A stretch of 64,000 nt of DNA from Eubacteriales bacterium (GTDB lineage: Bacteria; Bacillota; Clostridia; Christensenellales; Aristaeellaceae): assembly GCA_028705775.1 (NCBI GenBank), contig JAQWCW010000010.1:1-64000 (forward strand). Direction: 5' to 3'. Both the position numbers and the translations under genes were made by a program. Each line of letters starts with the position of its first letter. Position 1 is the first letter of the stretch. Below the pieces are notes generated by a model that saw only the letters and a list, made by a program, of their open reading frames with translations, did not search any database and was not told the DNA's origin. This document shows, one piece after another, positions 1-8,481 of the stretch.

Positions 1-50
1 GCCATCGCCAACGCCTCTTCCTTGAATTCCTCGCTGTACTTCGTCGTCAT
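1..50 (-). CDS. Transposase OrfA, N-terminal fragment (IS3 family)
   Basis: The first 16 codons read MTTKYSEEFKEEALAM and run off the left edge. The KYSEEFKEEA pattern is the usual opening of the helix-turn-helix domain (HTH_Tnp_1) of IS3-family OrfA, which binds the element ends and is normally joined to the DDE-type OrfB by a frameshift. A GGGAGG site sits 12 bases before the ATG. With so few residues the family is likely but the subgroup cannot be given. Confidence 0.65.
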   Translation of the reverse strand, partial: MTTKYSEEFKEEALAM

Positions 51-126
51 TCTCTTACACCCTCCCGCGTTTTTTCTATTATACCATTTGGCCTTCGTGG
101 GTGTCTCGTTTTATGATAGCAGTCCA
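1..126 (-). mobile_element. End fragment of an IS3-family insertion sequence
   Basis: Read on the minus strand, this is the upstream end of an insertion sequence: a probable terminal repeat beginning TGGACTGCTATCATAAAACG near base 126, a TATAAT-like box near base 80, a GGGAGG ribosome site and the start of a transposase at base 50. The rest lies beyond the left edge. The exact outer boundary is inferred from the TGGACTG start, which resembles IS3-family ends; the other end and any target duplication cannot be seen. Confidence 0.6.
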
Positions 127-261
127 GGTTTGATATTATGGAATAACGCAACAGAGCAATGGATTTACTTCTTTGAACAACACTTCAAAATCGTTAAGCA
201 GTATGATATATACTACAGGGAATACGAACAATACAACAGAGTATTTCTTATGACGAAATAG
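127..261 (+). pseudogene. 3' remnant of an unknown AT-rich gene cut by the insertion sequence
   Basis: An open frame starting at the inferred end of the insertion sequence continues for 44 codons to a stop at 259-261. It is rich in aromatic and charged residues (for example EQHFKIVKQYDIYYREYEQ) and clearly more AT-rich than the chromosome around it. A terminator-like hairpin follows 38 bases later. This fits the tail of a transferred gene interrupted by the element. I do not recognise the family, and chance coding is possible. Confidence 0.35.
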
Positions 262-298
262 ACAATACCGATTTAACTATGACTTAGTTGAGCAGTAA

Positions 299-345
299 TA
301 AGCAAACACGCCTAAACTATTTTGAGCGGGTTTGCTTATATCTTT
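299..345 (+). terminator. Terminator-like hairpin after the remnant
   Basis: A nine-base inverted repeat, TAAGCAAAC and GTTTGCTTA, encloses about 20 bases and is followed by ATATCTTT. It would close a transcript ending with the 127-261 remnant. The T-run is weak. Confidence 0.5.
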
Positions 346-393
346 AGGAAGCACAGCATTGCTAGCGTTCTATTTCAGATTCCGTTCTTGAGC

Positions 394-426
394 ATAAAAA
401 TCCGCACCCGATAATATCGAGTGCGG
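394..426 (-). terminator. Intrinsic terminator, minus strand
   Basis: CCGCAC and GTGCGG at 402-426 pair around an AT-rich centre with further pairing (CGAT/ATCG), and on the minus strand the hairpin is followed by ATTTTTATG. It is placed to end the transcript of the small gene at 518-673. Confidence 0.65.
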
Positions 427-517
427 AAACGCCGCCGCGCCGAAATTTCAGCTAATACAATAAGCGCTATGTTTCATTCCGCTCCTTGCATCAGTCACCT
501 TCCGGCGCGTTTTTGGC

Positions 518-673
518 TCAGCAGAAAGGACATTTGCCTAGTTTACGCTTCATCTGCGATACAGCGCTGCCCATCGCCTTCCTTAAAGGTCTGCTTTGGG
601 GCATCATCATGTATCCAGCGCCAACCATAAACCCCAGTGCCGCGCCTGACAGCATTGGAAAAACTCCGCGCAT
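518..673 (-). CDS. 51-residue glycine-rich protein of unknown role
   Basis: The ATG at 673 has an AAAGGAGG site eight bases ahead, and the frame runs 51 codons to TGA. Residues 7-25 form one short hydrophobic, Gly/Ala/Met-rich segment with GxxxG-like spacing that could span or lie on a membrane; a basic stretch follows, and the protein ends in CPFC. A terminator lies about 100 bases downstream, so it appears to be a free-standing transcription unit. The layout recalls small YtxH-like proteins, but I cannot assign a family. The good ribosome site and terminator argue that it is real. Confidence 0.6.
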   Translation of the reverse strand: MRGVFPMLSGAALGFMVGAGYMMMPQSRPLRKAMGSAVSQMKRKLGKCPFC

Positions 674-814
674 GGCAATCCCCTCCTTTCAGCGATTCTG
701 AAAGCGTCAAACGCCTGAGCGTATATGTCCGCGCATTGCGCAGGACGCTCTTTTATCGCCGGCCTGAGTTAAGTATGCCCGCAGCGCGCAGGTAATATGA
801 AAAGGTTGATATTT

Positions 815-1726
815 CTATTCCGATTTAAGCCTAAGCTTATTTAAGTTTTTCTCAAACTCCGAGTCGTATGGCGCTGTAAAGCTCATTCTTTCGCCCGTTA
901 TCGGGTGCAGAAGCGAGAGCGAATAGGAATGGAGCATTAATCGGGACGCCATTTTCCGCGACGGCACATTGCCGTATATCACATCGCCGAGCACAGGATG
1001 CGAAAGCGAGGACATATGAACGCGGATTTGGTGCGTTCTGCCTGTTATCAGATGAACGTCGATTAGCGAAGCGCCCTTCAGCTCCTCGATTAGCTTCCAT
1101 TCTGTCACAGACTCCCTGCCGTCCTTATCAATCGCCATTTTCTTTCTGTCATGCTTGTCGCGGGCAATCGGCTTGTTAATCACGCCGCTCTCCTCCGCAA
1201 GCCTTCCGTAAACGACCGATATATAATGCTTTTCAATTTGCCGATTTTTGAGCATTTCGGAAAGCAGCAGATGCGTTTTATCATCCTTGGCAACGAGCAG
1301 AAGCCCGCTCGTATCCTTGTCAAGACGGTGAACAATTCCCGGACGCATTTCCCCGCCTATTCCGGACAGCCCGCCCAGATGGTACAAAAGCGCGTTTACA
1401 AGAGTATGCTCGGGATTGCCCGCGGCAGGATGAACGACCATACCGGCGGGCTTGACGACAACAGCCATATACTCGTCCTGATAAAGCACGGTAAGAGGAA
1501 TATCCTCCGCTTCCGCCCTTGCCGGCAAAGGCTCGGGAACAGCTACCGATACGCTCTGCCCTGCTTTCAGCTGAAAGCTCGGTTTTATGACAATTACTCC
1601 GTCAACCGAAACCGCGCCGCCCTCAATCAGCGCAAGCGCGCGCGAGCGGGTAAGCTCGGTTTCCTCGGCAATCGCCTTATCAAGGCGCGCCGCCGCTTGA
1701 CAAGCAAAGCTCAGCGTTTCACTCAT
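815..1726 (-). CDS. rluD: Pseudouridine synthase, RluA/RluD family
   Basis: This enzyme isomerises uridine to pseudouridine in large-subunit rRNA (the RluD targets are in helix 69). An N-terminal S4 RNA-binding domain (about residues 10-70) precedes the catalytic domain. HRLDKDTSG at about 133-141 carries the catalytic aspartate, and GRTHQIRVHM is the second family motif. The chosen ATG at 1726 lies inside the end of lspA (eight-base overlap, ATGAGTGA), giving 303 residues, normal for the family. A longer frame upstream would only add lspA-overlapping residues. The lspA-rluD pair is widely conserved in Firmicutes. Exact target uridines are not shown by the sequence. Confidence 0.9.
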   Translation of the reverse strand: MSETLSFACQAAARLDKAIAEETELTRSRALALIEGGAVSVDGVIVIKPSFQLKAGQSVSVAVPEPLPARAEAEDIPLTVLYQDEYMAVVVKPAGMVVHPAAGNPEHTLVNALLYHLGGLSGIGGEMRPGIVHRLDKDTSGLLLVAKDDKTHLLLSEMLKNRQIEKHYISVVYGRLAEESGVINKPIARDKHDRKKMAIDKDGRESVTEWKLIEELKGASLIDVHLITGRTHQIRVHMSSLSHPVLGDVIYGNVPSRKMASRLMLHSYSLSLLHPITGERMSFTAPYDSEFEKNLNKLRLKSE

Positions 1727-2183
1727 CGCGCTTCTCCCATGCCGACGGCGTGGTGAAAAGGCTAAGCCCAATAAGCACAAGCCCTATGCAAAGCGCGATA
1801 TCCGCAATATTAAAAACAGCGAATTCAACAAACAGCGGCTCAATCATATCGACAACATAGCCGTAAAAAACGCGGTCAAAAAGATTGCCGAGCGCGCCCG
1901 CGATGGAAAGCGCAAAGCCAACGCAGCTCATGGGGCTGAGTTTTACACGGCATATGAGCCATACGGCTCCCGCAAGAATTACAAGCGTTACTATCGCAAG
2001 CACAACCGTTCCGCCGCTGAGCATTCCGAACGCCATACCGGTATTCTCGGTATAGCAAATGCCGATTACACCGGGAATCAAGTCTATTCTTTGCCCTGCG
2101 GACAACGCCTGTGCAACCCAAAGCTTTACAAGCCTGTCAAGCGCGAACACAACAGCCGCTATCGGAACAATCCATTTCTTCAA
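1719..2183 (-). CDS. lspA: Lipoprotein signal peptidase LspA
   Basis: A membrane aspartic protease that removes the signal peptide of prolipoproteins after lipidation. The 154 residues contain four hydrophobic segments. The two conserved motifs are present: GNLFDR with Asp103 and FNIADIALC with Asp128, the catalytic dyad. It precedes rluD with translational overlap. It is slightly shorter than many LspA proteins but complete. Confidence 0.93.
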   Translation of the reverse strand: MKKWIVPIAAVVFALDRLVKLWVAQALSAGQRIDLIPGVIGICYTENTGMAFGMLSGGTVVLAIVTLVILAGAVWLICRVKLSPMSCVGFALSIAGALGNLFDRVFYGYVVDMIEPLFVEFAVFNIADIALCIGLVLIGLSLFTTPSAWEKRDE

Positions 2184-2220
2184 CAGTTAGTCCTCCAAAC
2201 TGTAAGCAGCAAAGTATGAA

Positions 2221-2505
2221 TCACTTCAGCTTATGCTGCACGATTTCAACAATATCCGCCAGAAAATCACCTATGACGGGCAAATTTGCAAGCGCAAGCC
2301 GCTGAATCACGATTACGATTATAGCGCCGAGAATCGTAAAGCCGACCGCGCTGCCAGCGCCTCGCGCAATACCGCTCAAGAAGCTGCGCCACAGCACCTT
2401 CCTTGGGTTACTCAGGTATTGCAGGTATTCAGGCAGGCGCATCCTCTCGCTTGCTTCTATCCAAAGCTCTATCTTTCTTTCCAGCTCGTCACGCGTCTTA
2501 ATCAT
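2221..2505 (-). CDS. DUF5665-type small membrane protein
   Basis: From the ATG at 2505 (GGGAGG seven bases ahead) the protein has 94 residues. The N-terminal half is amphipathic and charged and carries YLQYLSNPRKVLWRSFLSGIA-like residues leading into a glycine-rich hydrophobic segment, then a second short hydrophobic stretch with LPVIGDFLADIVEIV near the C terminus. This layout matches the DUF5665 family of small Firmicute membrane proteins often found beside lspA. Its function is unknown. It likely heads the lspA-rluD transcription unit, 37 bases upstream. Confidence 0.7.
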   Translation of the reverse strand: MIKTRDELERKIELWIEASERMRLPEYLQYLSNPRKVLWRSFLSGIARGAGSAVGFTILGAIIVIVIQRLALANLPVIGDFLADIVEIVQHKLK

Positions 2506-2580
2506 TATCACGCCTCCCAAAGCTAGAATTGCCGGAAAGCGGATAATGATGCGGATTAGGCGAGTCGGCGAGCCGTCGGC

Positions 2581-5500
2581 TCAGCGCTGAAACATAAAGC
2601 TTTCAAAATCGAAATTGCTTCCGGGAAGGAAAACGAAGGATACTTCTCCGCTGCCGACGAGCAAATCAATATCGAATTCACGCGTTTCCACGCCGTTTGT
2701 CCTTGTGAACTCTATAATCCGCGCCTCGGTTTTGCCGGTTTTATCGGTAAATCTTATGTGGATTGTATTCTTGTCTATCGGGCTGTTTCCGCATATCGCA
2801 ATGCGGCTCGCACCTTCACCGAAATTTATATCGACGAACGAAAGCGTGACGTTATTTCCGATTTCATTAACGCTGCCATCCGACACAGTATACTTATCGC
2901 CATAAATACTGTCCGCCTCAACCGCAGGTACTTTTGCAAACGCCCGCTCTGTTTTGGTGAAGCTGAAGCCCTTGATATGCACCCTGTCCTTGGTTTTGAA
3001 GCAGATTGTGTGCATACCCCTCAAGCGCTTCGGCAGCTTCCAGCGCTTCTCGTCATAGGTATTCCACTGCACGGTTTTCGGGTACTCGCCTATTGTCAGC
3101 AGCTCGCCGCCCTCATAGGGATTCCCGTCCCAAACTTCGATATGCGACGGCTCAAACGTAATGGTAAACACCCACAGCCCAATCTCATCCGAGCCGTAAG
3201 AGCCGAAATCAACGCGTTCAAAGCCGAACATGACTTCATCGGCGCTGGCAGGCGGTATTGATACCCCCCTGTCGTTTCCGTTCGGAAGCGGTTGGCTCGA
3301 GACGTTGTAAAGCCCTGCCGAAACAAAGCTGTACGGGTTGATTACCGCCTCGCCGAAGCCCTCGGCAGTAAAATGCATTAGCGAAATAATCTCGGGATGG
3401 CTGTAGCCGCAGTTAACGCTTGCGCGCAGATAAAACTCGCCGTCGCCAACCGCTTCAACGCGCACTTCGTTTCCGTTTGCGGCTATTTTAGCAAGGTTCG
3501 TGTCGATTCCCATTGCGGTAGCGGCGCGGAAGGAAACATCCGTATATGTGGCGTTTGCGGGGCTGATAATCGCTTTGACCGTCACTCCGTTATTATCGGG
3601 AGTAAGGCTCGATGACGAGCTTTTTACAAGCTCAATCTTCCTTACCGGCACTTCATCGGAATACGCCGACGGTTTATTCTCCTCGTCCGCCGATACTCCG
3701 TCATCCATAGAGGGGTTTTGGGCAGATAGGGTAAGCTGCGCTTCGGGAAGCCCTTGCGACGTGACGGTGAGCGTTACATCGCCGGCGCAGCCTCTGCTCA
3801 TTATCATTGCAAGCAGCTTTCCGGAAAACAGCCTTCTGGAAGTGCCTTTATAGCTATCGGTATCCGTGCTGTCGCCGTTATCAAGCCCGACAAGACGACC
3901 TGCGCCGGTTACGGATACGTTAACCCTGTTTGTCGCGTTTTCAACGGGCGCTCCCAGCGCGTCCGCCATCCTTATCGTTACGAAAATCATATCGCGCCCA
4001 TCGGCTGTCATTTCAAGCTTCGACGGCTCAAGAATTATGCTTGCAGCGTCGCCGAACGAACGCGCGCTGTCGCTTGCCCGAACAATTCCGTTTTCGTCAA
4101 GCCCTTCGGCGGTAAGCTCGCCTTTTTCATAGGGAATCGAAAAATCGGCAATTACATTGCGACCGGTAAGGTGGTCAAGCTTCTGAGTTCCGATAACCTT
4201 TCCGTCAAGGCTGAGGCGGACAGTCGGCAGGTTCGATACGACCCTTACGTCAATTATCTCGCCCTCGCTCCAATCCCAATACGGATACAGATGAACAAAC
4301 GCGTCTTTCTTCGCGTCCGTCCAAAGAGAGCGGCATACCCAGTACGCGTCCTTCTCAAATCCGGCGGTATCAATCATTCCGAAATAGCTGTTTTTCGTAT
4401 GATAAGGCGTCGGCTCGCCGATATAATCGAATCCCGTCCAAAGGAACGTTCCGAGCGAGAAGGCGGCGTCCCTGTCGTCGCAAAGGCAATCCTCAATGCT
4501 CACAGCGCCCCACGAGGTCGGGCTGTTGCCGAGGGACGAGCATTGCAAATCATCGTCGGCAAGTATCGAGTTTTTAAGCGGAAAATGATATATTCCCCTG
4601 CTCTGAACCACGGACGAGGTCTCGCTTCCGTATATGCACCAGTCCGGATGCTCCTCATGATGCTTTGCGTAGAATCTTTCGGCATAGTTATATCCGACGA
4701 TTTTGAGAATATCAGCGCAAGCCTGCGTGTTTTCCCACGGAATGTAGTTGCTGCCGAAAGTGGCAAAAGCGTTTTTCCTGTAATCATAGCGCTCCGCCAA
4801 GCCCTTAAGCTCGCTTGTCAGCGCCATTCCGCGCTCTTTATCCGAATGAGTATCATAGATTTCATTGCCAATCGACCAAAGAATGACGGAGGGATGATTC
4901 CTGCCCTGCTTAATCCAGCTTTCGGCGTCGCGCTCATGCCACTTTGGAAAAAATCTTGCATAGTCAAAGTCGGTTTTCTTCTTCTCCCACATATCTAAAA
5001 ACTCGTCCATGACAAGCATTCCAAGCTCATCGCACACGTCAAGCAAGGCGGTCGCGGGAGGGTTGTGCGAGGTTCTCAGGGCGTTTACGCCCATGGATTT
5101 GAGTATCATAATCTGCCTTGCGAGCGCCGCGCGGTTAACCGCCGAGCCAAGCGCGCCGAGGTCGTTATGCATACATACGCCGCTTAGCTTCATATGCTCG
5201 CCATTGAGGAAAAAGCCCTTCTCTGAATCAAACGCAATATCGCGAAGCCCAAAGCGGGAGCATAGCTCGTCAACGATTTCGCCGTTTTTGACAAGGCGGC
5301 AGGAAAGCGAATACAGATAGGGCTTATCAACGCTCCAAAGAATCGGATTATCAATCGTGAAGGTCTGCTCCAGCGCTCCGCTTGACGCGGCGACAGTATT
5401 ACCGTCAGCGTCATAAGCCGTTATTTCCATTGCGCGGCAATCCGGATTATTCACCTCGGCTGAAACATATACCTCAAAAGCTTCTCCCGCTTTTTTCGCG

Positions 5501-5964
5501 CTCACATATATTCCGTTATCCGTAAAATGCGTTTCGGGCAGGCGCGAAATAAACACGTCGCGGTAAATGCCCGCACCGGAATACCAGCGGCTGTTCGGGC
5601 TTTGATGCCTTACCGACACCATCAGCTCATTTTCGCCGTCATGAAGGAAATCCGTCAAGTCAACGGAAAAGCGCGTGTATCCGTACTTCCATTCAGCAAT
5701 TTGTTCGCCGTTTACGTAAACCGCGCTGTCCATATATACGCCGTCAAAGGTTATCACCGTGCGGCACGGCTTTTCAAACGGCTTTACGGCGCGCCTGTAC
5801 CAGCCGGTGCAGGTTTCATAAAGGTTATTCGTATTGTAAATCAGAAAATCATGCGGCACGTCAACCGGCGCAAAATCAGAGCCCTGCGCCGCGGCGATAT
5901 CGGAGTCAACACCAAGCTTTGCAAATTCCCATCCCGAGCAGAAAAGCTCCGTTCTGTTTTCCAT
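2581..5964 (-). CDS. Glycoside hydrolase family 2 (beta-galactosidase-like), 1127 residues
   Basis: A retaining exo-glycosidase of GH2, which removes terminal beta-linked sugars (galactose, glucuronate or mannose, depending on the member). The jelly-roll sugar-binding domain spans about 1-150, an immunoglobulin-like domain 150-245, and the TIM barrel about 250-560. The acid/base is Glu368 in SIGNEIYD and the likely nucleophile is Glu448 in YGSETS. About 550 further residues carry Ig-like (DUF4982-like) and beta-sandwich modules that may bind carbohydrate. There is no signal peptide, so it should act on imported oligosaccharides. It starts one base after the stop of the serine hydrolase at 5966, so the two are translationally coupled. 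The exact sugar cannot be read from the sequence. Confidence 0.9.
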   Translation of the reverse strand: MENRTELFCSGWEFAKLGVDSDIAAAQGSDFAPVDVPHDFLIYNTNNLYETCTGWYRRAVKPFEKPCRTVITFDGVYMDSAVYVNGEQIAEWKYGYTRFSVDLTDFLHDGENELMVSVRHQSPNSRWYSGAGIYRDVFISRLPETHFTDNGIYVSAKKAGEAFEVYVSAEVNNPDCRAMEITAYDADGNTVAASSGALEQTFTIDNPILWSVDKPYLYSLSCRLVKNGEIVDELCSRFGLRDIAFDSEKGFFLNGEHMKLSGVCMHNDLGALGSAVNRAALARQIMILKSMGVNALRTSHNPPATALLDVCDELGMLVMDEFLDMWEKKKTDFDYARFFPKWHERDAESWIKQGRNHPSVILWSIGNEIYDTHSDKERGMALTSELKGLAERYDYRKNAFATFGSNYIPWENTQACADILKIVGYNYAERFYAKHHEEHPDWCIYGSETSSVVQSRGIYHFPLKNSILADDDLQCSSLGNSPTSWGAVSIEDCLCDDRDAAFSLGTFLWTGFDYIGEPTPYHTKNSYFGMIDTAGFEKDAYWVCRSLWTDAKKDAFVHLYPYWDWSEGEIIDVRVVSNLPTVRLSLDGKVIGTQKLDHLTGRNVIADFSIPYEKGELTAEGLDENGIVRASDSARSFGDAASIILEPSKLEMTADGRDMIFVTIRMADALGAPVENATNRVNVSVTGAGRLVGLDNGDSTDTDSYKGTSRRLFSGKLLAMIMSRGCAGDVTLTVTSQGLPEAQLTLSAQNPSMDDGVSADEENKPSAYSDEVPVRKIELVKSSSSSLTPDNNGVTVKAIISPANATYTDVSFRAATAMGIDTNLAKIAANGNEVRVEAVGDGEFYLRASVNCGYSHPEIISLMHFTAEGFGEAVINPYSFVSAGLYNVSSQPLPNGNDRGVSIPPASADEVMFGFERVDFGSYGSDEIGLWVFTITFEPSHIEVWDGNPYEGGELLTIGEYPKTVQWNTYDEKRWKLPKRLRGMHTICFKTKDRVHIKGFSFTKTERAFAKVPAVEADSIYGDKYTVSDGSVNEIGNNVTLSFVDINFGEGASRIAICGNSPIDKNTIHIRFTDKTGKTEARIIEFTRTNGVETREFDIDLLVGSGEVSFVFLPGSNFDFESFMFQR

Positions 5965-5965
5965 A

Positions 5966-6955
5966 CTAAATCAATTCTCCATTCTCTGCTTTAGAAATCA
6001 AGTCCCATCCGACTTTCCACACATCATCGGCAAAATTGCTGACAGCCGTGAGCATTATGCCGCTTTTCCGCCTGAATGCGGTAAAGAAAGAAACTCCCGG
6101 GTCGCAGCCCTCAAAGCTCAGCTGAATTTCCGAGCCTATGTCATGAAGCCAAAGCCCTAAGCCGTACTTTTCATTGCCGCTCTGCGCCTGAACGCTCGTC
6201 ATTTCATCCATGAGCGCTTTGCCGATAATCTTGCCGCCGACAAGCCCCTGCCAGAAAAGCTCGACATCATGAACCGTAGTATACGCGCCGCCCGCTCCCG
6301 TGCCCTTTACGTCGACGCTGAAGATATTCGTATAGTATCCTCCGCGCTTTTCATCCGCGATATAGGCGTTTGCGCACCTTGCAGGAAGCCTGTCAAGCTC
6401 GAAATACCCTGTTGAAAGCATTCCGCATTTCTCAAAAACTGCCTCGCGCAAGTATTCGTCAAACGGCTTTTTCATCACGCTTTCGATTATCAGCCCCAAG
6501 AGAACGTATCCGGAATTGTTATACATGAATCGCTCTCCGCGTTTATAGAGCATCGGTTTGTTTATAAAAAGCGGGAGCAAATCGCGCGAGGTTCTGATTT
6601 TGTAGTTCGGATAATCCCTCCAAAGCTCGTCGTAATCCGACATAACGCTCTCGTCAAAATAGTCGGGAACGCCCGAAGTATGCGTGAGCAGCTCCCTTAC
6701 CGTTGTGTCCCCGTCAATCCTTCCGATATCAAAATCAGCAAGCGATTTCAGATTGTCGTCAAAGCTCAGTTTTCCTTCCTCGATAAGCTTCAGTATTCCC
6801 GCTGCGACAAAGGCTTTCCCTGCTGAAGCGGTCGGATAACGACGCTCAAAGCTGTTGGGGATTTCATTCGGCAGGTCGGCGTATCCGCTTTCCTGCGAGA
6901 AAAGCGTTTTCCCGTTCTTCACAAGTCGTATACAGCCCCGAAAATCCTCGTACAC
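5966..6955 (-). CDS. Serine hydrolase of the beta-lactamase/class C family
   Basis: A 329-residue member of the PF00144 family (class C beta-lactamases, D-aminopeptidases, esterases). The catalytic SxxK is Ser44-Ala-Gly-Lys47, followed by a YxN motif at Tyr145-Asn147; the third motif is represented only by a GCDPG-like loop. No signal peptide is seen, so a cytoplasmic esterase or peptidase is more likely than a lactamase. The start is a GTG at 6955 with AAAGGAG eight bases ahead. The one-base gap to the GH2 gene suggests it trims side groups such as esters from the same imported sugars; this is inference. Confidence 0.8.
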   Translation of the reverse strand: MYEDFRGCIRLVKNGKTLFSQESGYADLPNEIPNSFERRYPTASAGKAFVAAGILKLIEEGKLSFDDNLKSLADFDIGRIDGDTTVRELLTHTSGVPDYFDESVMSDYDELWRDYPNYKIRTSRDLLPLFINKPMLYKRGERFMYNNSGYVLLGLIIESVMKKPFDEYLREAVFEKCGMLSTGYFELDRLPARCANAYIADEKRGGYYTNIFSVDVKGTGAGGAYTTVHDVELFWQGLVGGKIIGKALMDEMTSVQAQSGNEKYGLGLWLHDIGSEIQLSFEGCDPGVSFFTAFRRKSGIMLTAVSNFADDVWKVGWDLISKAENGELI

Positions 6956-6984
6956 GGTAAAAGCTCCTTTGTTTTATGGTTACA

Positions 6985-7013
6985 ATTATACAGCCACAGC
7001 CTCAAAATGTACA
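6985..7013 (-). promoter_or_regulatory. Probable promoter of the serine hydrolase/GH2 pair
   Basis: On the minus strand TGTACA and TATAAT are 17 bases apart, about 30 bases before the GTG start at 6955. The -35 box is a weak match, the -10 box is perfect. Confidence 0.5.
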
Positions 7014-7015
7014 GA

Positions 7016-7042
7016 AAAAGCGCGGACTAAAATCCGCGCCTT
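7016..7042 (-). terminator. Terminator of the aminotransferase/citrate synthase-like unit
   Basis: GCGCGGA and TCCGCGC form a tight hairpin with a short loop (TTTTAG), followed on the minus strand by CTTTTTCTG. It lies just after the stop at 7064. Confidence 0.8.
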
Positions 7043-7063
7043 TATATCTATTAATTATCCGAT

Positions 7064-8461
7064 TTACTTGTGCGACTTATGAAAGAGCAGCTGATGATAC
7101 AGCTCCTCATCGGAGTGCATAACGAGTATTTCAAGCTCCTCATCGCCCATGACGGTAGTTCTGCCGTCCGTATAAAGCTCGTCAACCTTTTCCTTTACGT
7201 CGGAAACAATCTGCGCCTTTTTATCTATCGCTTCGTCGCCCTTGAGCTTAAAGTATCCGTTCATCCAATGCGCTATTCCGGCAAGCCCGCTGTGGCTGTC
7301 AACGGCAACCATGCAGGGACGATGCAGGAGCTTTTCGGTATCAAAAATATTGTAGATTTCCTCATCCTTGAGCAGACCGTCCGCATGGATTCCCGCGCGG
7401 GTAATGTTGAAATGCCTTCCGACAAACGGCTGGCGCGGCGAAATCTCAATTCCGATATGGCGCTCCATATAGTCCGCGATTTCGGTTATAACCGGCAAAT
7501 CCATTCCATCCGCAGTTCCGCGCAGGCTCGAGTACTCTATGCACATCGCCTCAAGCGGGCAGTTGCCGGTGCGCTCGCCTATGCCGAGCAGCGCGCAGTT
7601 GACGGAGGCGCAGCCATAGAGCCACGCGGTATCGGCGTTTGTAACAACCTTGTAGAAATCATTATGCCCGTGCCACTCAATCCATTCAGCGGGAACGTCC
7701 GCATAATGGCGCAGACCATAGATGATTCCCGGAACGCTTCTAGGAAGCGCTGCGCCGGGGAATGAAACGCCGTAGCCCATGGTATCGCAGGCACGGATTT
7801 TAATCGGCACTCCGCTTTCGTGGCTGAGCTTCATAAGTTCAGTTGCGAAGGGTACGACAAAGCCGTAAAAATCCGCCCTTGTGATATCTTCAAAATGGCA
7901 GCGCGGACGGATTCCGTATTCAAGCGCCGATTCGACTATCGCAAGGTATTTCTCCATCGCCTGCTTACGGGTAAGCCCCATTTTCTTAAAAATGTGATAA
8001 TCGGAGCAGGAAACGAGAATACCGGTTTCCTTGACTCCCGCGCTTTTAACAAGCTGAAAATCCTTCTCATTTGCGCGAATCCATGTGGTTATCTCAGGGA
8101 ATTTAAGCCCTAAGTCCTGACATTTCTCAAGCGCTTCCTTGTCCTTCGGGGTGTACAGGAAAAACTCGCTCTGGCGGATAATTCCCTTAGGGCCTCCGAG
8201 GCGGGACATCATCTTGTACAAATCAACAATCTGGTCGCTTGTAAACGGCGATACGCTTTGCTGACCGTCGCGGAAGGTGGTGTCGGTTATCCATATTTCC
8301 GACGGCATATTCATCGGAACATTGCGGTTATTGAACGCTACCTTAGGTATGCTTTCATAATCGTATATTTCGCGGTACAGGTTCGGCTCCTGAACATCCT
8401 GCAGGGAATACTTATACTTTGACTGTTGAAGCAAATTGCTTTTCTTATCAAATTCGAGCAT
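7064..8461 (-). CDS. Re-citrate synthase / homocitrate synthase-like enzyme
   Basis: A 465-residue member of the DRE-TIM metallolyase family (isopropylmalate, homocitrate and Re-citrate synthases), which condense acetyl-CoA with a 2-oxoacid. The signature DTTFRDGQQS is near residue 61 and the metal-binding WHGHND motif near 263. It lacks the C-terminal LeuA regulatory domain of true isopropylmalate synthases (about 510 residues). The length and the extended N terminus fit the group that includes Re-citrate synthase of Clostridium kluyveri, often mis-named in databases. It follows the aminotransferase gene by 20 bases with its own AGGAGG site. No si-type citrate synthase is in the window. Homocitrate synthase is the main alternative. 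Confidence 0.75.
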   Translation of the reverse strand: MLEFDKKSNLLQQSKYKYSLQDVQEPNLYREIYDYESIPKVAFNNRNVPMNMPSEIWITDTTFRDGQQSVSPFTSDQIVDLYKMMSRLGGPKGIIRQSEFFLYTPKDKEALEKCQDLGLKFPEITTWIRANEKDFQLVKSAGVKETGILVSCSDYHIFKKMGLTRKQAMEKYLAIVESALEYGIRPRCHFEDITRADFYGFVVPFATELMKLSHESGVPIKIRACDTMGYGVSFPGAALPRSVPGIIYGLRHYADVPAEWIEWHGHNDFYKVVTNADTAWLYGCASVNCALLGIGERTGNCPLEAMCIEYSSLRGTADGMDLPVITEIADYMERHIGIEISPRQPFVGRHFNITRAGIHADGLLKDEEIYNIFDTEKLLHRPCMVAVDSHSGLAGIAHWMNGYFKLKGDEAIDKKAQIVSDVKEKVDELYTDGRTTVMGDEELEILVMHSDEELYHQLLFHKSHK

Positions 8462-8481
8462 ATATCCTCCTATAAGGCAGC

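Noticed and set aside
727-756. Hairpin GTCCGCGCA/TGCGCAGGAC followed by CTCTTTT, terminator-like on the plus strand.
   Set aside because: No plus-strand gene lies upstream, and for the minus-strand rluD transcript the T-run is on the wrong side.
815-1780. Longer RluD start at 1780.
   Set aside because: The extra 18 residues lie inside lspA and are unlike the family; the ATG at 1726 overlaps the lspA stop in the usual coupled way.
3754-4998. Long plus-strand open frame inside the GH2 gene.
   Set aside because: It is antisense to strong GH2 motifs, has no ribosome site and no recognisable domain; it reflects codon bias of the real gene.
5966-6955. Antibiotic-resistance beta-lactamase.
   Set aside because: Only the broad SxxK and YxN motifs of PF00144 are seen, there is no export signal, and the coupled gene is a glycosidase; esterase or peptidase is more likely.
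7064-8461. Isopropylmalate synthase LeuA.
   Set aside because: The C-terminal LeuA regulatory domain is absent and no other leucine genes lie nearby.
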